Assembly (NCBI GenBank): GCA_047967505.1
Contig: CM106540.1
Source: Dipteris shenzhenensis
Taxonomy: Eukaryota; Polypodiophyta; Polypodiopsida; Gleicheniales
DNA: 64,000 nt
Direction: 5' to 3' (one strand)
The notes under the pieces were generated by a model, which saw only the letters and a list, made by a program, of their open reading frames with translations, was not told where the DNA came from and did not search any database. Below, piece by piece: positions 48,596 through 59,519 of this stretch. A program made the translations under genes and the position numbers. Position 1 is the first letter of the stretch; each line of letters begins with the position of its first letter.

Positions 48596-49839
48596 TGTGC
48601 GATGTGGCCCTAGTCCAAACCACCCTATGGTGTCAAAATCCTCGTGGCAAAGGATGCAAGTGGCAGTAGGAAGCCTGGCTATGACTGGTGCATCTATGGG
48701 TGTCCTAGTCGGCACATCTATAGGAGGACCAGGGTATAGGGCCACATTGGGGTCGATCCTATGGTGAGATGGATTACGACTGATATGTCTCAACTGAAAA
48801 ATATAGTGCTCCACTCGATGGTAGGCTATGTGTGTCCGAATCCTCTGCTCCTCCAAATCTACCTCCAACTGTCATACATGAGACTGCATATCCTGTCGCA
48901 ATAGATGTGCCTGCTAAGCAAACATGTCGTGTACATGTTGAGAATGAGCAAAAAAACTTCAATTCAAAACACGCAACAAAAAAATAAACTAAAATAATCA
49001 GAATAACTAACCTCAACCCTAGACTCAGCCAATAATGCCTCCAACTCTGCAATTTGTGCATCTCGAGTGGGCCAACTCATGCTGAGGCGGTGTAGATGTG
49101 GGAGGTGTTGTAGATGTGGGAGGCTCCATAGATGTGGGAGGTGGGGGAGGTGGAATCAAAAGTGATCTTGATAGGGCAGAGACCATGTCGTGCAAGGATG
49201 AGGCCACTAAATGAACATCCCCCCTAATCCATCCTCCAACAGCTCACAATGCCGGTGTAGGGATAGTGTGCAGCTCTGGTGCCTCAACTCGACGCCGAAC
49301 ACCTGTAGTCTGACACTCCTGACGCCCCATTTTACCATGTCCCGCTCTTGATCCTGGACGGGTACTACGGTAGTCTACCCAATGACCAAGCACAAACTTG
49401 GCGTATAGTTGCATGGCAAATGACCTGGCTATCTGATGGTTGTGAGGCAATCGACCATCATTCGCAGTGAGATATCTCGAATAAATGTGTGCTGCTATGA
49501 CGGGGTGCCTACAACGTAAAATATAAAAGGGCAGCCCTGATTGTGGTTGCATCATCTCAGTATGACCATCCCAAAACATATCCTTTAAGGCCTACCTGTG
49601 AGGTGACTCATGCTCAAACAACTCTCGAATGGCTCTCCAATCCAAGCCATGACCACTGATCTCTGCCTCAGCCTATGCCTGAAAGGTATCCAAAACGTCC
49701 TCAATTTTGTTTAATCGACCTAGAGCATCAATGACTAAATCTAGACTCGCAACTAAGTGAGGGGGTGCCCTAGCATCCTACAGTGCCCTCATCTCAGCTC
49801 TCAAAATCGCTATCTGCATATCAACAGTGGTGCCAGAAC
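48592..49839 (-). pseudogene. RING-H2 protein gene, copy B, 3' truncated
   Basis: Exon from 49839 (after the AG acceptor at 49840-49841) to 49012, intron 48911-49011 (101 bp), next exon 48910 to about 48592. The text is homologous to copy A: ILRAEMRAL, HGLDWRAIRELFEHESPHR, HPVIAAHIY.RYLTAN, RSFAMQLY, the Pro-rich PPPPPPTSMEPPTS segment, and a coiled coil. It then keeps the first half of the RING finger (CILCHEDFDTIGWFGLG). A 4-bp loss after this shifts the frame, and the rest of the RING and C-terminus is replaced by satellite. TAG replaces CAG of copy A at two sites (..FQA*AEAE and ESPHR*AL). It shows both empty insertion sites of Copia-1 and Copia-3. Confidence 0.75.
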
Positions 49840-49841
49840 CT

Positions 49842-51169
49842 GCATGCTGGGCTGGCGCATGCACAAAAAAACACATGGAAATTAATATTCTATTTGGGTA
49901 ATGAAAATTAATACTCTATTCAATGGGACTTAATAATCTATTTACGTAATGAAAACTTTTAGCTGGCCAATTTTGATTGAATTTTTGCAAAAGCTCATGA
50001 CAAGGTTTCATGGAATCACATAAGTCTTTGTATTTGTCTATGTAACTATATCCATACATAGATCTACAACCTTCCCTAGTTCCCTATTTCTATAGTTTCA
50101 TGTGCCACCTAAAGGGATTGCTAGCCACATGATCTACCCTCTCCTTGCATCAACCTCTCGCACCATATGACTTGAAAATGATGTGTAGGCGAATGTGTTG
50201 TTCAAATCATCCTATTTGTTTAATTGATTACACTTACTCACGTACTCCTTGATGAGGTAGGATGTCATTGGGATCATCCTATGCACCTAACGGTGATGGG
50301 CTAAATGTGTGGCTAGGCCTACAACAGTGCTATGTTGCAAATGCAACATATGCACTCCCTACATGCTCTAAGTTGCTCCACTCTTCAATGGAAGATGCAC
50401 ACACAATAGTTATTTAACGGTGTTATTGAAAAAGGGATTTAGATGTACATCCTTGGTCTTATTTCATTTTCAAAGAAAGTTCAAACTTTGTGTTAAAGAT
50501 GCTACACTTCCCTAATTTGAAAAATAATATAAAAACTACTTTAATCTCTTTTTTAAAATAAATGAAATAGATGATTTTAAAAAACAAAATATATATGTTT
50601 TGACATTTAAATAAAAACTTCCCTAACTTGAAAAATACTCTTATTTTCTGTTTTTTTATAGATGATTTCTAAAAATAAAATTCAAACGTTTTTATATATA
50701 ATTCAAAACTTCACTAATTTAAAAAATAACATAAAACTACTTTAATCTCTTTTTTTTTAAATAGATGATTTTAAAAAATAAAATATATACATTTTGACAT
50801 TAAAATAAAAACTTCACCAACTTAAATAATATAAAAGCTACCTTAAACTCTTATTTTCTTTTTTTTAAAAAGATGATTTTAAAAATTAAAATTTAAACAT
50901 TCTTTTATTTAAATAAAAAAAGCACTAATTTGAAAAATAACATAAAAACTACTTTAATCTCTTTTTTTTTTAATAGATGATTTTTAAAAATGAAATATAT
51001 ACATTTTCACATTTTAAATAAAAAATTACGTAATTAAAAAAATAATCTAAAAAAACTTTAAAATGCATTTAAAATTTTGAAATATTTTATAATTAAATTA
51101 GATATTCCTATAAACTAAAATTTAAATAAATTTTTGCAAAAAAAAAAAGCTACATTAAAAAAACTTTAC
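49842..51169 (-). other. First-intron-like AT-rich stretch of the RING gene
   Basis: It is shared with copy A from about 49842 to 50345, with an extra ~270 bp in copy B (49960-50230). It then gives way to repeat DNA. If the exon at 51170-51249 is real, this is an intron of about 1.3 kb. Confidence 0.4.
50430..51130. repeat. AT-rich ~120-bp tandem repeats
   Basis: Blocks of actactttaatctctttt, agatgattttaaaaa and aaatatatacattttgac recur about five times with variable length. Confidence 0.75.
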
Positions 51170-51249
51170 CTGGAATCTCCCGCTCCATCCATCTCCGTCG
51201 CTCCGTCATTGTCCACATTGGTCCTTGTCCGTCGCTCTCGCAATTGCAT
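51170..51249 (-). CDS. Candidate first coding exon of RING gene copy B
   Basis: An ATG at 51249 opens MQLRERRTRTNVDNDGATEM.. and ends in TTCCAG followed by a GTAAAG donor (51169 downward). A TATATAAAG box (51304-51312, minus) lies 55 bp upstream. The next exon would start at 49839; the phase does not fit from this ATG, but it fits from a downstream ATG in another frame, so the exact start is open. Confidence 0.35.
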
Positions 51250-51303
51250 CGCTTTCGATGAGGAGGAGCTCGATCCAGGTTTAAAGAATGAGGGGGTCCC
51301 TCT

Positions 51304-51312
51304 CTTTATATA
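51304..51312 (-). promoter_or_regulatory. TATA box upstream of RING gene copy B
   Basis: TATATAAAG on the minus strand, between the palindrome array and the candidate first exon. Confidence 0.5.
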
Positions 51313-51330
51313 CGAAAATTTAGGGTTTCA

Positions 51331-51692
51331 ATACCACAATCGAGGTATTGGGATGCCATGTACCTCGATCGTGGTATTGGACATGCAACATACATCATCG
51401 GTCCAGCATACCACTTGCCATGCCATATACCTCGATCGTGGTATTTCACATGCCACATACACATCGCTCCATCATGCCTCAATCGAGGTATAGACATGCC
51501 ATGACACCTCGATCGAGGTATCTCAGCTGCCAGCACAGTAGATATCAGATGCCACATACCTCGATCGTGGTATTTGACATGCCACATACACATTATTCGA
51601 GGGTTTAGGGTTTAGGCTTGCCACGATACCTCGATCGAGGTATAGGCTCAGTTTGGTGAAAGAAAGTCTGGGACCTCGATCAAGCTATTGGC
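51331..51692. repeat. Palindrome array P1, right end of copy B
   Basis: About eight sites of ACCTCGATCGAGGT/ACCTCGATCGTGGT are separated by acatgccacatac blocks. A short gggtttagggtttagg tract lies at 51600-51615. It is the mirror partner of the left array. Confidence 0.87.
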
Positions 51693-51706
51693 TTGGCTCA
51701 GTTGTC

Positions 51707-54700
51707 CTAGCTTGATGGGTCAAGTCTTGCCAAATGATGTTTAATATGGACATGACTTGGATCAGAGATTGTGATACATTTTTCAACATTGTATCCATGC
51801 TTCTTTTGAAAACTTCGTGTCCTCGATTTCCAACAATGAATAATGCTACTGACTTCCACCTCTATTAATCCCTCATTATTTAGAACCCATTCACGTTTCT
51901 TTTGCAAGCATCCCTCATAGAGTTGTTTTATTGTATATCTTCTCGGGAGATTTTTCAATGGCTTTGGTTCATACCATAAAGCTATAAATGTTATAGGAGT
52001 TCCCTTGTCATCCCTTTCTATCTTAGCAACCTTTGCAACCCAAATTGGGCCACCTTGGTCATCCAACTCTGAACCTGGATCAGATGCCCAAACTGCAACA
52101 AATAGACCCTCTTCAATCTCATTAGATGGTATAAACTCTGGTAAGGGTTTGTCTCCCTTCCTGCCACAATATTTTCGAGGTAAAAGGCATTCCTCTGCTT
52201 CCTCCATATCTACTAACATATTTATATCCAAAGGAAAACTTGGTGACCTAGCTTGTTCTGGCCAAAAGGATTCAGAGTATTCAATGCTCATTAAGTTTTC
52301 TTGTCTTTCTAAAGATTGGATAAGTGCTTCAGTTGATTTAATTGTCTCCAAATTCTTAGTTGATTGCTCAGGATATTTCTGCATCATACTTTGAAGATGT
52401 TTAATGAAGGCTTTCAAGCCTTTCATTTCATCTATGTCAAGTGATTTGTTTTTTGCAAGAACAAATCTAGTTTCCTCCAATGGAATTATTCATTGTAATA
52501 AAGCATATGACTCACTCCATAAATGATCTCCATCTACTGAGTAGTGCTTCCATTGCATCACTGGAATATTGTTATGCATGTGAAACCAAAAGCAGTGTGG
52601 ATTTGTGTGTCCTATTAGGGCATCATCTCCTGTTTGTAAATGTGGCTCTATGAATGCTCTCCAATCTACCATCCTCTCTAAGATAGCCACTTCTGATTCT
52701 TCCTTGCGAGAACCTCCAATTTTTTTCCCAATTTGAAATAGCATATCCTCCATTGTCAAAACATCCATTGCCTTCAACTCACCAGAGATAACACTAAAGA
52801 TTTGATCTATGTCTTCATGTGTATGGCCGACAAGAAGAAAGCCAACTTCCACTTCTTCAAATATTTTCAAACCAACCAGCATAGAGCATAAAGCAAATAT
52901 ATATTTATTCTTGTTCTCTCTCCAACAATTATCAGCTTGTATTCGCAATGTGTTAGGCAAACATCCGTGATCATCTCTGACCTTTCTTATTGCTTTCATG
53001 ATTGATGTAACAACTTGGTTACTATCATGGTCAAGCAAACTATCAATCCATACATCACAAAAGATTCGGTATCCATGTACTAATACTCCACACAAGTGTG
53101 TTTTTAGTCCACGTTTGCCCTCCAATGCCGGTGGGATACATCTATATCGTGGCAAAGTGGTTGTATTCTGGTCCATGCCATCAATGGTGATGCACATGGA
53201 CTTATCGATATGTGAAATAGCTTCCTCTCTCCTAGAAGCATACAACTTTCGAGCATCTTGCACATGATGTAAATGGATTGATCGCCATTTAATATATCTT
53301 CCTCGTTGCTGCTCACATTTACTATGTTCAATGGCATTTTTTAATTCATCACATGTCTTACATTTTGACATCCTTTGCTTTGATGGTGTCTTGACATGGC
53401 AAAAATCTCTACGCCAAATTTTGTACAAGGTTGATCGTGAAATCATGCTCTCGTCTCTGTCTTGTAAAGTTTTATTGATAGTTTCTAGGACGACCTTCTT
53501 TGTCATTCCCAAAGGAAGAAGTTGTTGGCATTCGACACGTCCATCTAGCATTGTTTGTTGAAGATGAGGCTACGGTAATGCATGGTCTTCGAGAACTTGC
53601 TTTAATGTTGCGGTTGCATTTATAGTGCTTCCATGGCATTTAACCTTGTAGGTATTTCCATGAATTGTATGAATAACTTTTTCTTTCACCTCTGCCCAGA
53701 TGGTCCAGTATGTGCCATGTGATAGTCCAGTTAACCATTGATATCCTCGATTGCAAATGGGTCTCCCATTAACCATGGGTTTCAATCTAGGTTTACAGTG
53801 TCTTGTGCTCAAATCTTGATTAGTGCCTTGATGAAGAAAGCATGAAAACTCTTGAAGAAGATAGTTATGTCTATTAGGCACTGTCTTACTCCAAATACCA
53901 AGGCGTATGGCTGCACAATCATCTTTCCCAACTTTTCTAATGCAAAGTCTCTTGCAACAAACTCACATAAGCATCCTTTCCATATTCTCCTTGGATAGCA
54001 TCACATGTATCTTTGGTTCTGGAATTGATGCCATGATTCTTCGCCTCTTCACACTCACATACTTTCTTTTTGTAAATAGTGTCTTGCGTTTTCTAGTTGT
54101 AAGACCATCAAATCTCGAATCCATTTCCCTTGAATCTTCATCTTTATAATCAAATGCTATGTGGGCTTGAGAATTATTTGATACCTTATAATATCTTGGA
54201 AATGGCAATCTGGTAGACATGTCCATTGATGTCAATTTGTTGCCAATGCCTCTTGAATTTTGTGGTTGAATTGTTTCTCCTTCGTAACTTAAGATTCTCC
54301 CATCTATATTCTCTGGCATGCTAGCAACAATATTACGAACAACATCACAAGTCTCAGATTCTCTGCCCCTTTTGCCTTGTATTCGAGTGCTAACATCATG
54401 ATCATTGTCACTAATATCATCAATTCCTGTTATTGCATCACTTATCCCATCGATCTTTGCGTGTATTTTTCTTTGTGGTCCCATCTTATTATTCTCAACA
54501 CAAGACAAGTCTTTTATATCAATACGCATGTTTGAGTCACTTGCAGCACAAGACAAGTCTTCTATACCAGTGAGCCTGTTCGAGTCACTTGCAACACAGG
54601 ACAAGTCTTCTATACCAGTGAGCCTGTTCGAGTCACTTGCAACACATGACAAGTCTTCTATACCAGTGAGCCTGTTCGAGTCACTTGCAACACAAGACAA

Positions 54701-55474
54701 GTCTTCTATACCAGTGAGTATATTTGAGTCACTTGCAACACAAGAAACCTTTTCTACATCAACATCTGTTACTATAATGTCCTCAATACCTATGAGCATG
54801 CCACTATGATACTCTTGATTACTACTATAGCTTCTTATCAATTTGGATCCCATTTGTGTTATAGTATTTTTCTTCTGATAATATTCCGTTGTGTCTTCCA
54901 TGACATTGAAGGAAACTGTCTTGGGCAAACTTGATTTCAAGAAAGCTAACCCCCATTTACAAGTACTATGAACTTGTAGTTGAGACATAGTATTATGGAC
55001 GTCTAATTGTGAAGTACTATCCATTGCATTTTGGTGAATGACACCTGCACTAGTCAACTTAATTATCTCCACTATACAGAGAAAACTCTGAGCATAGCCC
55101 TTAAAGTTGCCAATTGCTAAAACTTCTCCGGAGCAAGATAACATCTCTACTTTTTCCCCCTGAAAATAAGTTTTCTTGATATCTTGAAAGTATATCTTTG
55201 GAACAATTTCGTCTTGGTCCCAAAGTGTTCTGTGTGCTTGCATATCAAATATGTCACATTGTAAGATATCTCCCAATGTTTCAAAGTCTCCATGTGGATA
55301 TTTTAAATGTACTTCAGGATTTACAATGTTGGTGATTATCACTACACATCTTCTCTCACCACAACGTTGGAAATGACACACATTCATAGGATCAAGACTA
55401 TGAATTCATCCAAAAGCCACCACTTCATTCTTCTTATATAACACCACATCCATACCCTCTGTTAGGGTGAATAC
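51707..55474 (-). pseudogene. DUF7869-like transposase-like protein gene, single frame with four nonsense codons
   Basis: From the AG acceptor at 55475-55476, one frame runs VFTLTEG, ATG 55453, to the end at 51707 (1,249 codons from the ATG). Stops inside are TGA 55406-55408, TGA 53963-53965, TAG 53570-53572 and TGA 52490-52492; there is no frame shift. Regions: N-terminal part with a 16-residue repeat; a basic KRRR segment; then the core with KCKTCDELK, ITIDGMDQNTTTLPRY, QADNCWRENKNKY and FLLVGHTHEDIDQIFS; and a C-terminal VAVWASDPGSE...WVAKV...LWYEP module. The core pattern is that of DUF7869-type proteins, which I believe are transposon-encoded. IDGMD, ADN and HEDID would supply acidic residues. 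Alternative: a domesticated gene, but the stops argue against it. Confidence 0.75.
54492..54752 (-). repeat. 48-bp (16-residue) coding repeats in the DUF7869-like gene
   Basis: About five tandem units encode TGIEDLSCVASDSNRL. The frame is kept because 48 is a multiple of three. Units are nearly identical, pointing to recent expansion. Confidence 0.92.
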
Positions 55475-55564
55475 CTGTTTTATGTATAAAAGTAGATTAG
55501 CAACTCAAAATGAACATAATAAATAATCATTAAGCTTATTATTACTTAATAACTTCTATATTAA

Positions 55565-55800
55565 AACTAGCAGAGAAGGCATTAAACCTAAACCCTACAT
55601 CCTAAACTTTAAATAATTAATACCAAAACATCTTAACCACCGTAAATCCTAAACTTTAAACATTTAATTCCTAAACCCTAAATCCTAAACTCCTAAACAA
55701 TAAATCCTAAACCTTAAACCCTAAACTCTAAATCCTAAACCCTAAATCTTAGATCCTAAAACCTAAATCTTAAATCTTAAACCCTAAACCTTAACCCTAA
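55565..55800. repeat. Degenerate telomere-like tract, CCCTAAA strand
   Basis: Many cctaaa/ccttaa/ccctaaa units lie on the plus strand. It forms the left border of the inverted repeat. Confidence 0.88.
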
Positions 55801-56847
55801 AATACAACCAAAATTTAATGAATTTTTTTAATTTGTGCAATAGGTTGGATATATCCCCCAACCTATTGCTTGAGCAACAAGTTGGATATATCAAGCAACA
55901 GGTTGGGGGATATATCCAACTTGTTGCACAAATCAAGAATTTTTCTTATTTGTGCAACAATTTGATATACAATTGGGGAATATATCCAACCTACAACTGA
56001 AAAATTTTCTTGATTTGTGCAAGGTTGAGCAACAGTTGGATATATCCCCCAAGCAATAGGTTCTCCCAACCTATTGCTTGAGCAACAGGTTGGGAGGCCT
56101 GTTGTTGGATATATCTCCCAACCTGTTGCTTGAGCAACAGGTTGGGGGGTATATCCAATCTGTTGCACACATCAAGAAAATTCTCGATTTGTGCAACAGG
56201 TTGGATATACCCCCCAACCTGGAGGCCTGTTGTTAGTGGATATATCCCCCAAGCAACAGGTTGGAGGCCTTTTGTTGGATATATCTCCCAACTTGTTGCT
56301 TGAGCAATAGGAAGCAACAGGTTGGGGAGTATATCCAACATGTTGCACAAATCGAGAATTTCCCCCAACCTGTTGCTTGCTCTGTTGCACAAATCGAGAA
56401 TTTTCTTGATTTGTGCAACAGATTGGATATACCCCCCAACCTGTTGCTTGATTGCACAAATCGAGAAAATTCTCGATTTGTGCTGTTGCTTGAGCAACAG
56501 GTTGGGGAGTATATCCAATCTGTTGCACAAATCAAGAAAATTCTCGATTTGTGCAACATGTTGGATATACCCCCCAACCTGTTGCTTGAGCAACAGGTTG
56601 GGGAGTATATCCAATCTGTTGCGCAAATCAAGAAAATTCTCGATTTGTGCAACAGGTTGGATATACCCCCCAACCTGTTGCTCAAGCAATAGGTTGGAGG
56701 TATATCCAACCTATTGCACAAATTGAGAAAATTCCTTGATATTTACAATAGGTTGAGTGCACCATTAACCTATTCGACTTGCAACAATTTGGAGGATATA
56801 TCAAACCTATTGCACAAATTGAAAAAAATCATAAAATTTTGATTGTA
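55801..56847. repeat. Palindrome-rich minisatellite (P2), core of a large inverted repeat
   Basis: Two hairpin types alternate. One is CAACCTGTTGC-ttga-GCAACAGGTTG with ATATCC edges. The other is GCACAAATCGAG-aaaatt-CTCGATTTGTGC. They form units of roughly 100-115 bp. The outermost text (gtgcaataggttggatatatcc near 55836 and its reverse near 56800) continues into the telomere-like tracts, so the whole of 55565-57250 is an imperfect inverted repeat. The ORFs inside are translations of the repeats. Confidence 0.9.
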
Positions 56848-57250
56848 TTTTAGGGTTAGGGTTTAGGGTTTAGTATTTAGGGTTAAGGATTTAGGGCTTA
56901 GGATTTAAGATTTAGTGTTTAGGGTTTCGTGTTTATGATTATATTTTTAGGGTTTAGGGTTTAGGGTTTAGGGTTAAAAATCTAGGGTTTAGGGTTTAGC
57001 ATTTAGGGTTTATGATTATTGTTTTAGGGTTTAGGATTTAGGTTTTAGGGTTTACTATATAAGATCATGAGCTTAGAGTGTAGAATCTAGGGTTTAGAAT
57101 TGAAAATTAGGTTTTAGAATTTAAGTTATAGGGGTTAGGGTTTAAGGTTTAGGGATTATAACTATTATATAAGTTTAAGAGCTTAGATTGTATAACCTAA
57201 GATTTATGGAACTTTAGGATTTAAGATTTAGGGTGTAAGATTTAAGATAT
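56848..57250. repeat. Degenerate telomere-like tract, TTTAGGG strand
   Basis: Many tagggttt/taggattt units in the opposite orientation to 55565-55800. It is the right border of the inverted repeat. Confidence 0.88.
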
Positions 57251-57340
57251 ATAGACTATATAAAATATGCATTCTAAAGTATTTAGTTTAGATATATATA
57301 GACTATATGTTATATGCTTTCCAAAGTGTTTTGTTTATAG

Positions 57341-57617
57341 GTACGATACATTGCAAAGGCTTTACTTTAAGTAAGTATAAGTCTACCTAGTCAAAGTATC
57401 CTACTGATTAGGGACAAGCACATAGGCTAAAAGCACACCGATTCATATTTTTTTACATTCATGCTGCATGGTGTATCAGAAGGTACGATCCTTTGCAAAG
57501 GCTTTACTTTAAGTAGTTACAAGCCTACCTAGTCAAAGTATCCTACTGATTAGGGACAAGTACATAGGCTAAAAGCACACCGATTCATATTTTCATACAT
57601 TCATGCTGCATGGTGTA
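57341..57617. repeat. ~140-bp tandem duplication
   Basis: aggtacgat...caaaggctttactttaag occurs at about 57341 and 57482, with nearly identical following text. Confidence 0.88.
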
Positions 57618-57686
57618 TGAGAAGAAATGAAAAAGTATGTGATAAGAAATATTCGAAGAAATATGTATTCCATATCATGGATACCA

Positions 57687-57990
57687 TGGATATCTGGTGG
57701 TTGCTAATGTAAAAAAAAGATATGGATGCAATGATACTGTAGTCTTCTAGATTCTATGGTTTTAAATACCTACCTTACAAATACATTATCTAATTTTGCA
57801 TTCTTCGACTAACTAACAAGTATTATACACATGGAATCATGGATATCTGATGGTTGCTAAAGTAAAAAAATGATATGGATGCAATGATACTGTAGTCTTC
57901 TAGATTCTATGGTTTTAAATACCTACCTTACAACTATATTATCTAATTTTTCATTCTTCGACTAACTAACAAGTATTATACACATGGAAT
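57687..57990. repeat. ~150-bp tandem duplication
   Basis: ggatatctggtggttgctaa / ggatatctgatggttgctaa start two nearly identical copies (about 57688 and 57841), each ending in acaagtattatacacatgg. Confidence 0.88.
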
Positions 57991-58480
57991 AAAAGCATAC
58001 ATGCTAAAAGTAAGTGTGTAAATTTTAATATTTTCTTATTTTTTAAATTAATTTAATTCTTTTATTGACTACTTTTTAAAATTAAAAGATTATTAGTATA
58101 TAATCTACATAATTTTAAATGTTATTAATGTATAATATTAATTATTTATATATTTATTTAAATTTATATAATAATTAATTTATATTTATATTAGTTTTTA
58201 AGTTAATAATGTATAGAATAGCAATATATTCACTAATTCTTCATTGTTTTAAGAGTAAGTATTATATAAAGCACATATGCTAGAAGACCTCCCTTTCAAG
58301 TTTTTTTTTAAAATTAATGTATTTATATATTTATTTATATAATAATTATATAATATTTATAATAATTTATAGATTAATAATATATATTTTTAGCAAAATT
58401 ATATTTTAACATTAGTTAATAAAAATTTATTATATTATGGAGTAAAAATATTATAAATGGATTTCTTATATTAATAAAGT
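57991..58480. other. Very AT-rich stretch, nothing recognised
   Basis: Mostly A/T runs, no gene or ordered repeat visible. Confidence 0.5.
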
Positions 58481-59065
58481 GTAGTGAGAAGAGTTTTTTG
58501 GAAAGATTTATGATTAAATTTTATTTTGAAGCTGTTGCGTATGCAATAGGTAGGGACATTTGAGTGGTTTTGAGGTTGATAAAGAAATTTGTAATAAAGT
58601 GTCGTGAGAAGAGTTTTTTGGAGAGATTTATGATCAAATTTTGTTTTGAAGTTGTTGCGTACATGAGAGGTAGGGAGGTTTGAGTGGTTTTGAGATTGAG
58701 AGAGAAATGTGTAATAGATTGTTTTTTTTTTAAAAGGAGTTTTTTGGAGAGATTTATGATTAAATTTTGTTTTGAAGTTGTTGTGTACGCAATAGGTAGG
58801 GAGGTTTGAGTGGCTTTGAGGTTGAGAGAGAAATTTGTAATAGATTGTTTTTTTTTATTGATGAGTTTTTTTGAGAGATTTATGATTAAATTTTGTTTTG
58901 AAGTTGTTGCGTATGCAATAGGTAGGGTTTGTGTGGTTTTGAGGTTGAGAGAGAAATTTGTAATAGATTGTTTTTTTTTTAAAGGAGTTTTTTGGAGAGA
59001 TTTATGATTAAATTTTGTTTTGAAGTTGTTGCGTATGCAATAGGTAGGGAGGGGTTGTGAGAGTT
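58481..59065. repeat. ~115-bp tandem repeats carrying the GTTGCGTAYGCAATAGG motif
   Basis: About five units contain gagttttttggagagatttatgattaaattttg, then gttgttgcgtatgcaataggtaggg, then gaggttgagagagaaa. The middle part is the same palindromic core as in the P2 hairpins. Confidence 0.88.
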
Positions 59066-59239
59066 TGAGGTAAAGAGGAAAATTTGTGGGAAAAAAGATT
59101 TAATACAAAAATGGTTTTTAAAGTTGTTGCGTACACACAAGTTTTTGAGAAAAGGATCGGATTTGAAAAAAAATTCAAATTTATAAAAATTTGAATTTTA
59201 GAAGTTCTTTCGTACGCAATAGGTTAGAAATGAACTCAC

Positions 59240-59251
59240 CTCTTGCAACAT
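59240..59251 (-). other. Possible first coding exon of the DUF7869-like gene
   Basis: ATGTTGCAAGAG (MLQE) is followed by a GTGAGT donor, in phase with the acceptor at 55475. A TATA box (59351-59360) lies about 100 bp upstream. This would give an intron of 3.76 kb filled with repeats. Speculative. Confidence 0.35.
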
Positions 59252-59350
59252 TTTGAAAATTTTTGAGAATCCTGCAATAGGTTGATGAGAGGAGAGAAGC
59301 GTGGAGTGTAAACGAATGATCTTTGAATGAAAGAGAGAATGAAGAATGTT

Positions 59351-59360
59351 CTACTTATAG
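59351..59360 (-). promoter_or_regulatory. TATA-like box, leftward promoter candidate
   Basis: CTATAAGTAG on the minus strand, followed by CT-rich leader-like text. It could drive the DUF7869-like gene. Confidence 0.4.
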
Positions 59361-59430
59361 TGAACCTAAAAGACTTAAAAAAACCTTAAAAACTAAAAAA
59401 GGCTGACTTGACCTAAAAGCTATCCATTTC

Positions 59431-59440
59431 CTATAAAACT
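59431..59440 (+). promoter_or_regulatory. TATA-like box, rightward promoter candidate
   Basis: CTATAAAACT is followed by a CT-rich leader and a CTCAG/GTACTC splice-donor-like site at 59518-59524. It could belong to the gene at 61331. Confidence 0.35.
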
Positions 59441-59519
59441 CTACTTCTCCTCATTCTGTCTCACAACTCTCTTGTTCTCTCTCACAACTTTCCTGGAGCT
59501 CCACCACCTCTCCACTCAG

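Larger units (their letters stand above)
44566..51692 (+). mobile_element. Copy B of the two-gene DNA transposon-like unit
   Basis: It is 7.1 kb. It has palindrome arrays at both ends (44566-44860 and 51331-51692), a transposase-like gene pointing inward from the left, and a RING gene pointing inward from the right, meeting at a short spacer with a satellite fragment. Copy A repeats the same content in inverted orientation. Exact termini and target duplication are not visible; the right array abuts the 3' end of the DUF7869-like gene. Confidence 0.6.

Noticed and set aside
55991-56726. Several overlapping ORFs with Cys/Asn-rich repeats
   Set aside because: Translations of palindromic minisatellite units; the same peptides appear on both strands.
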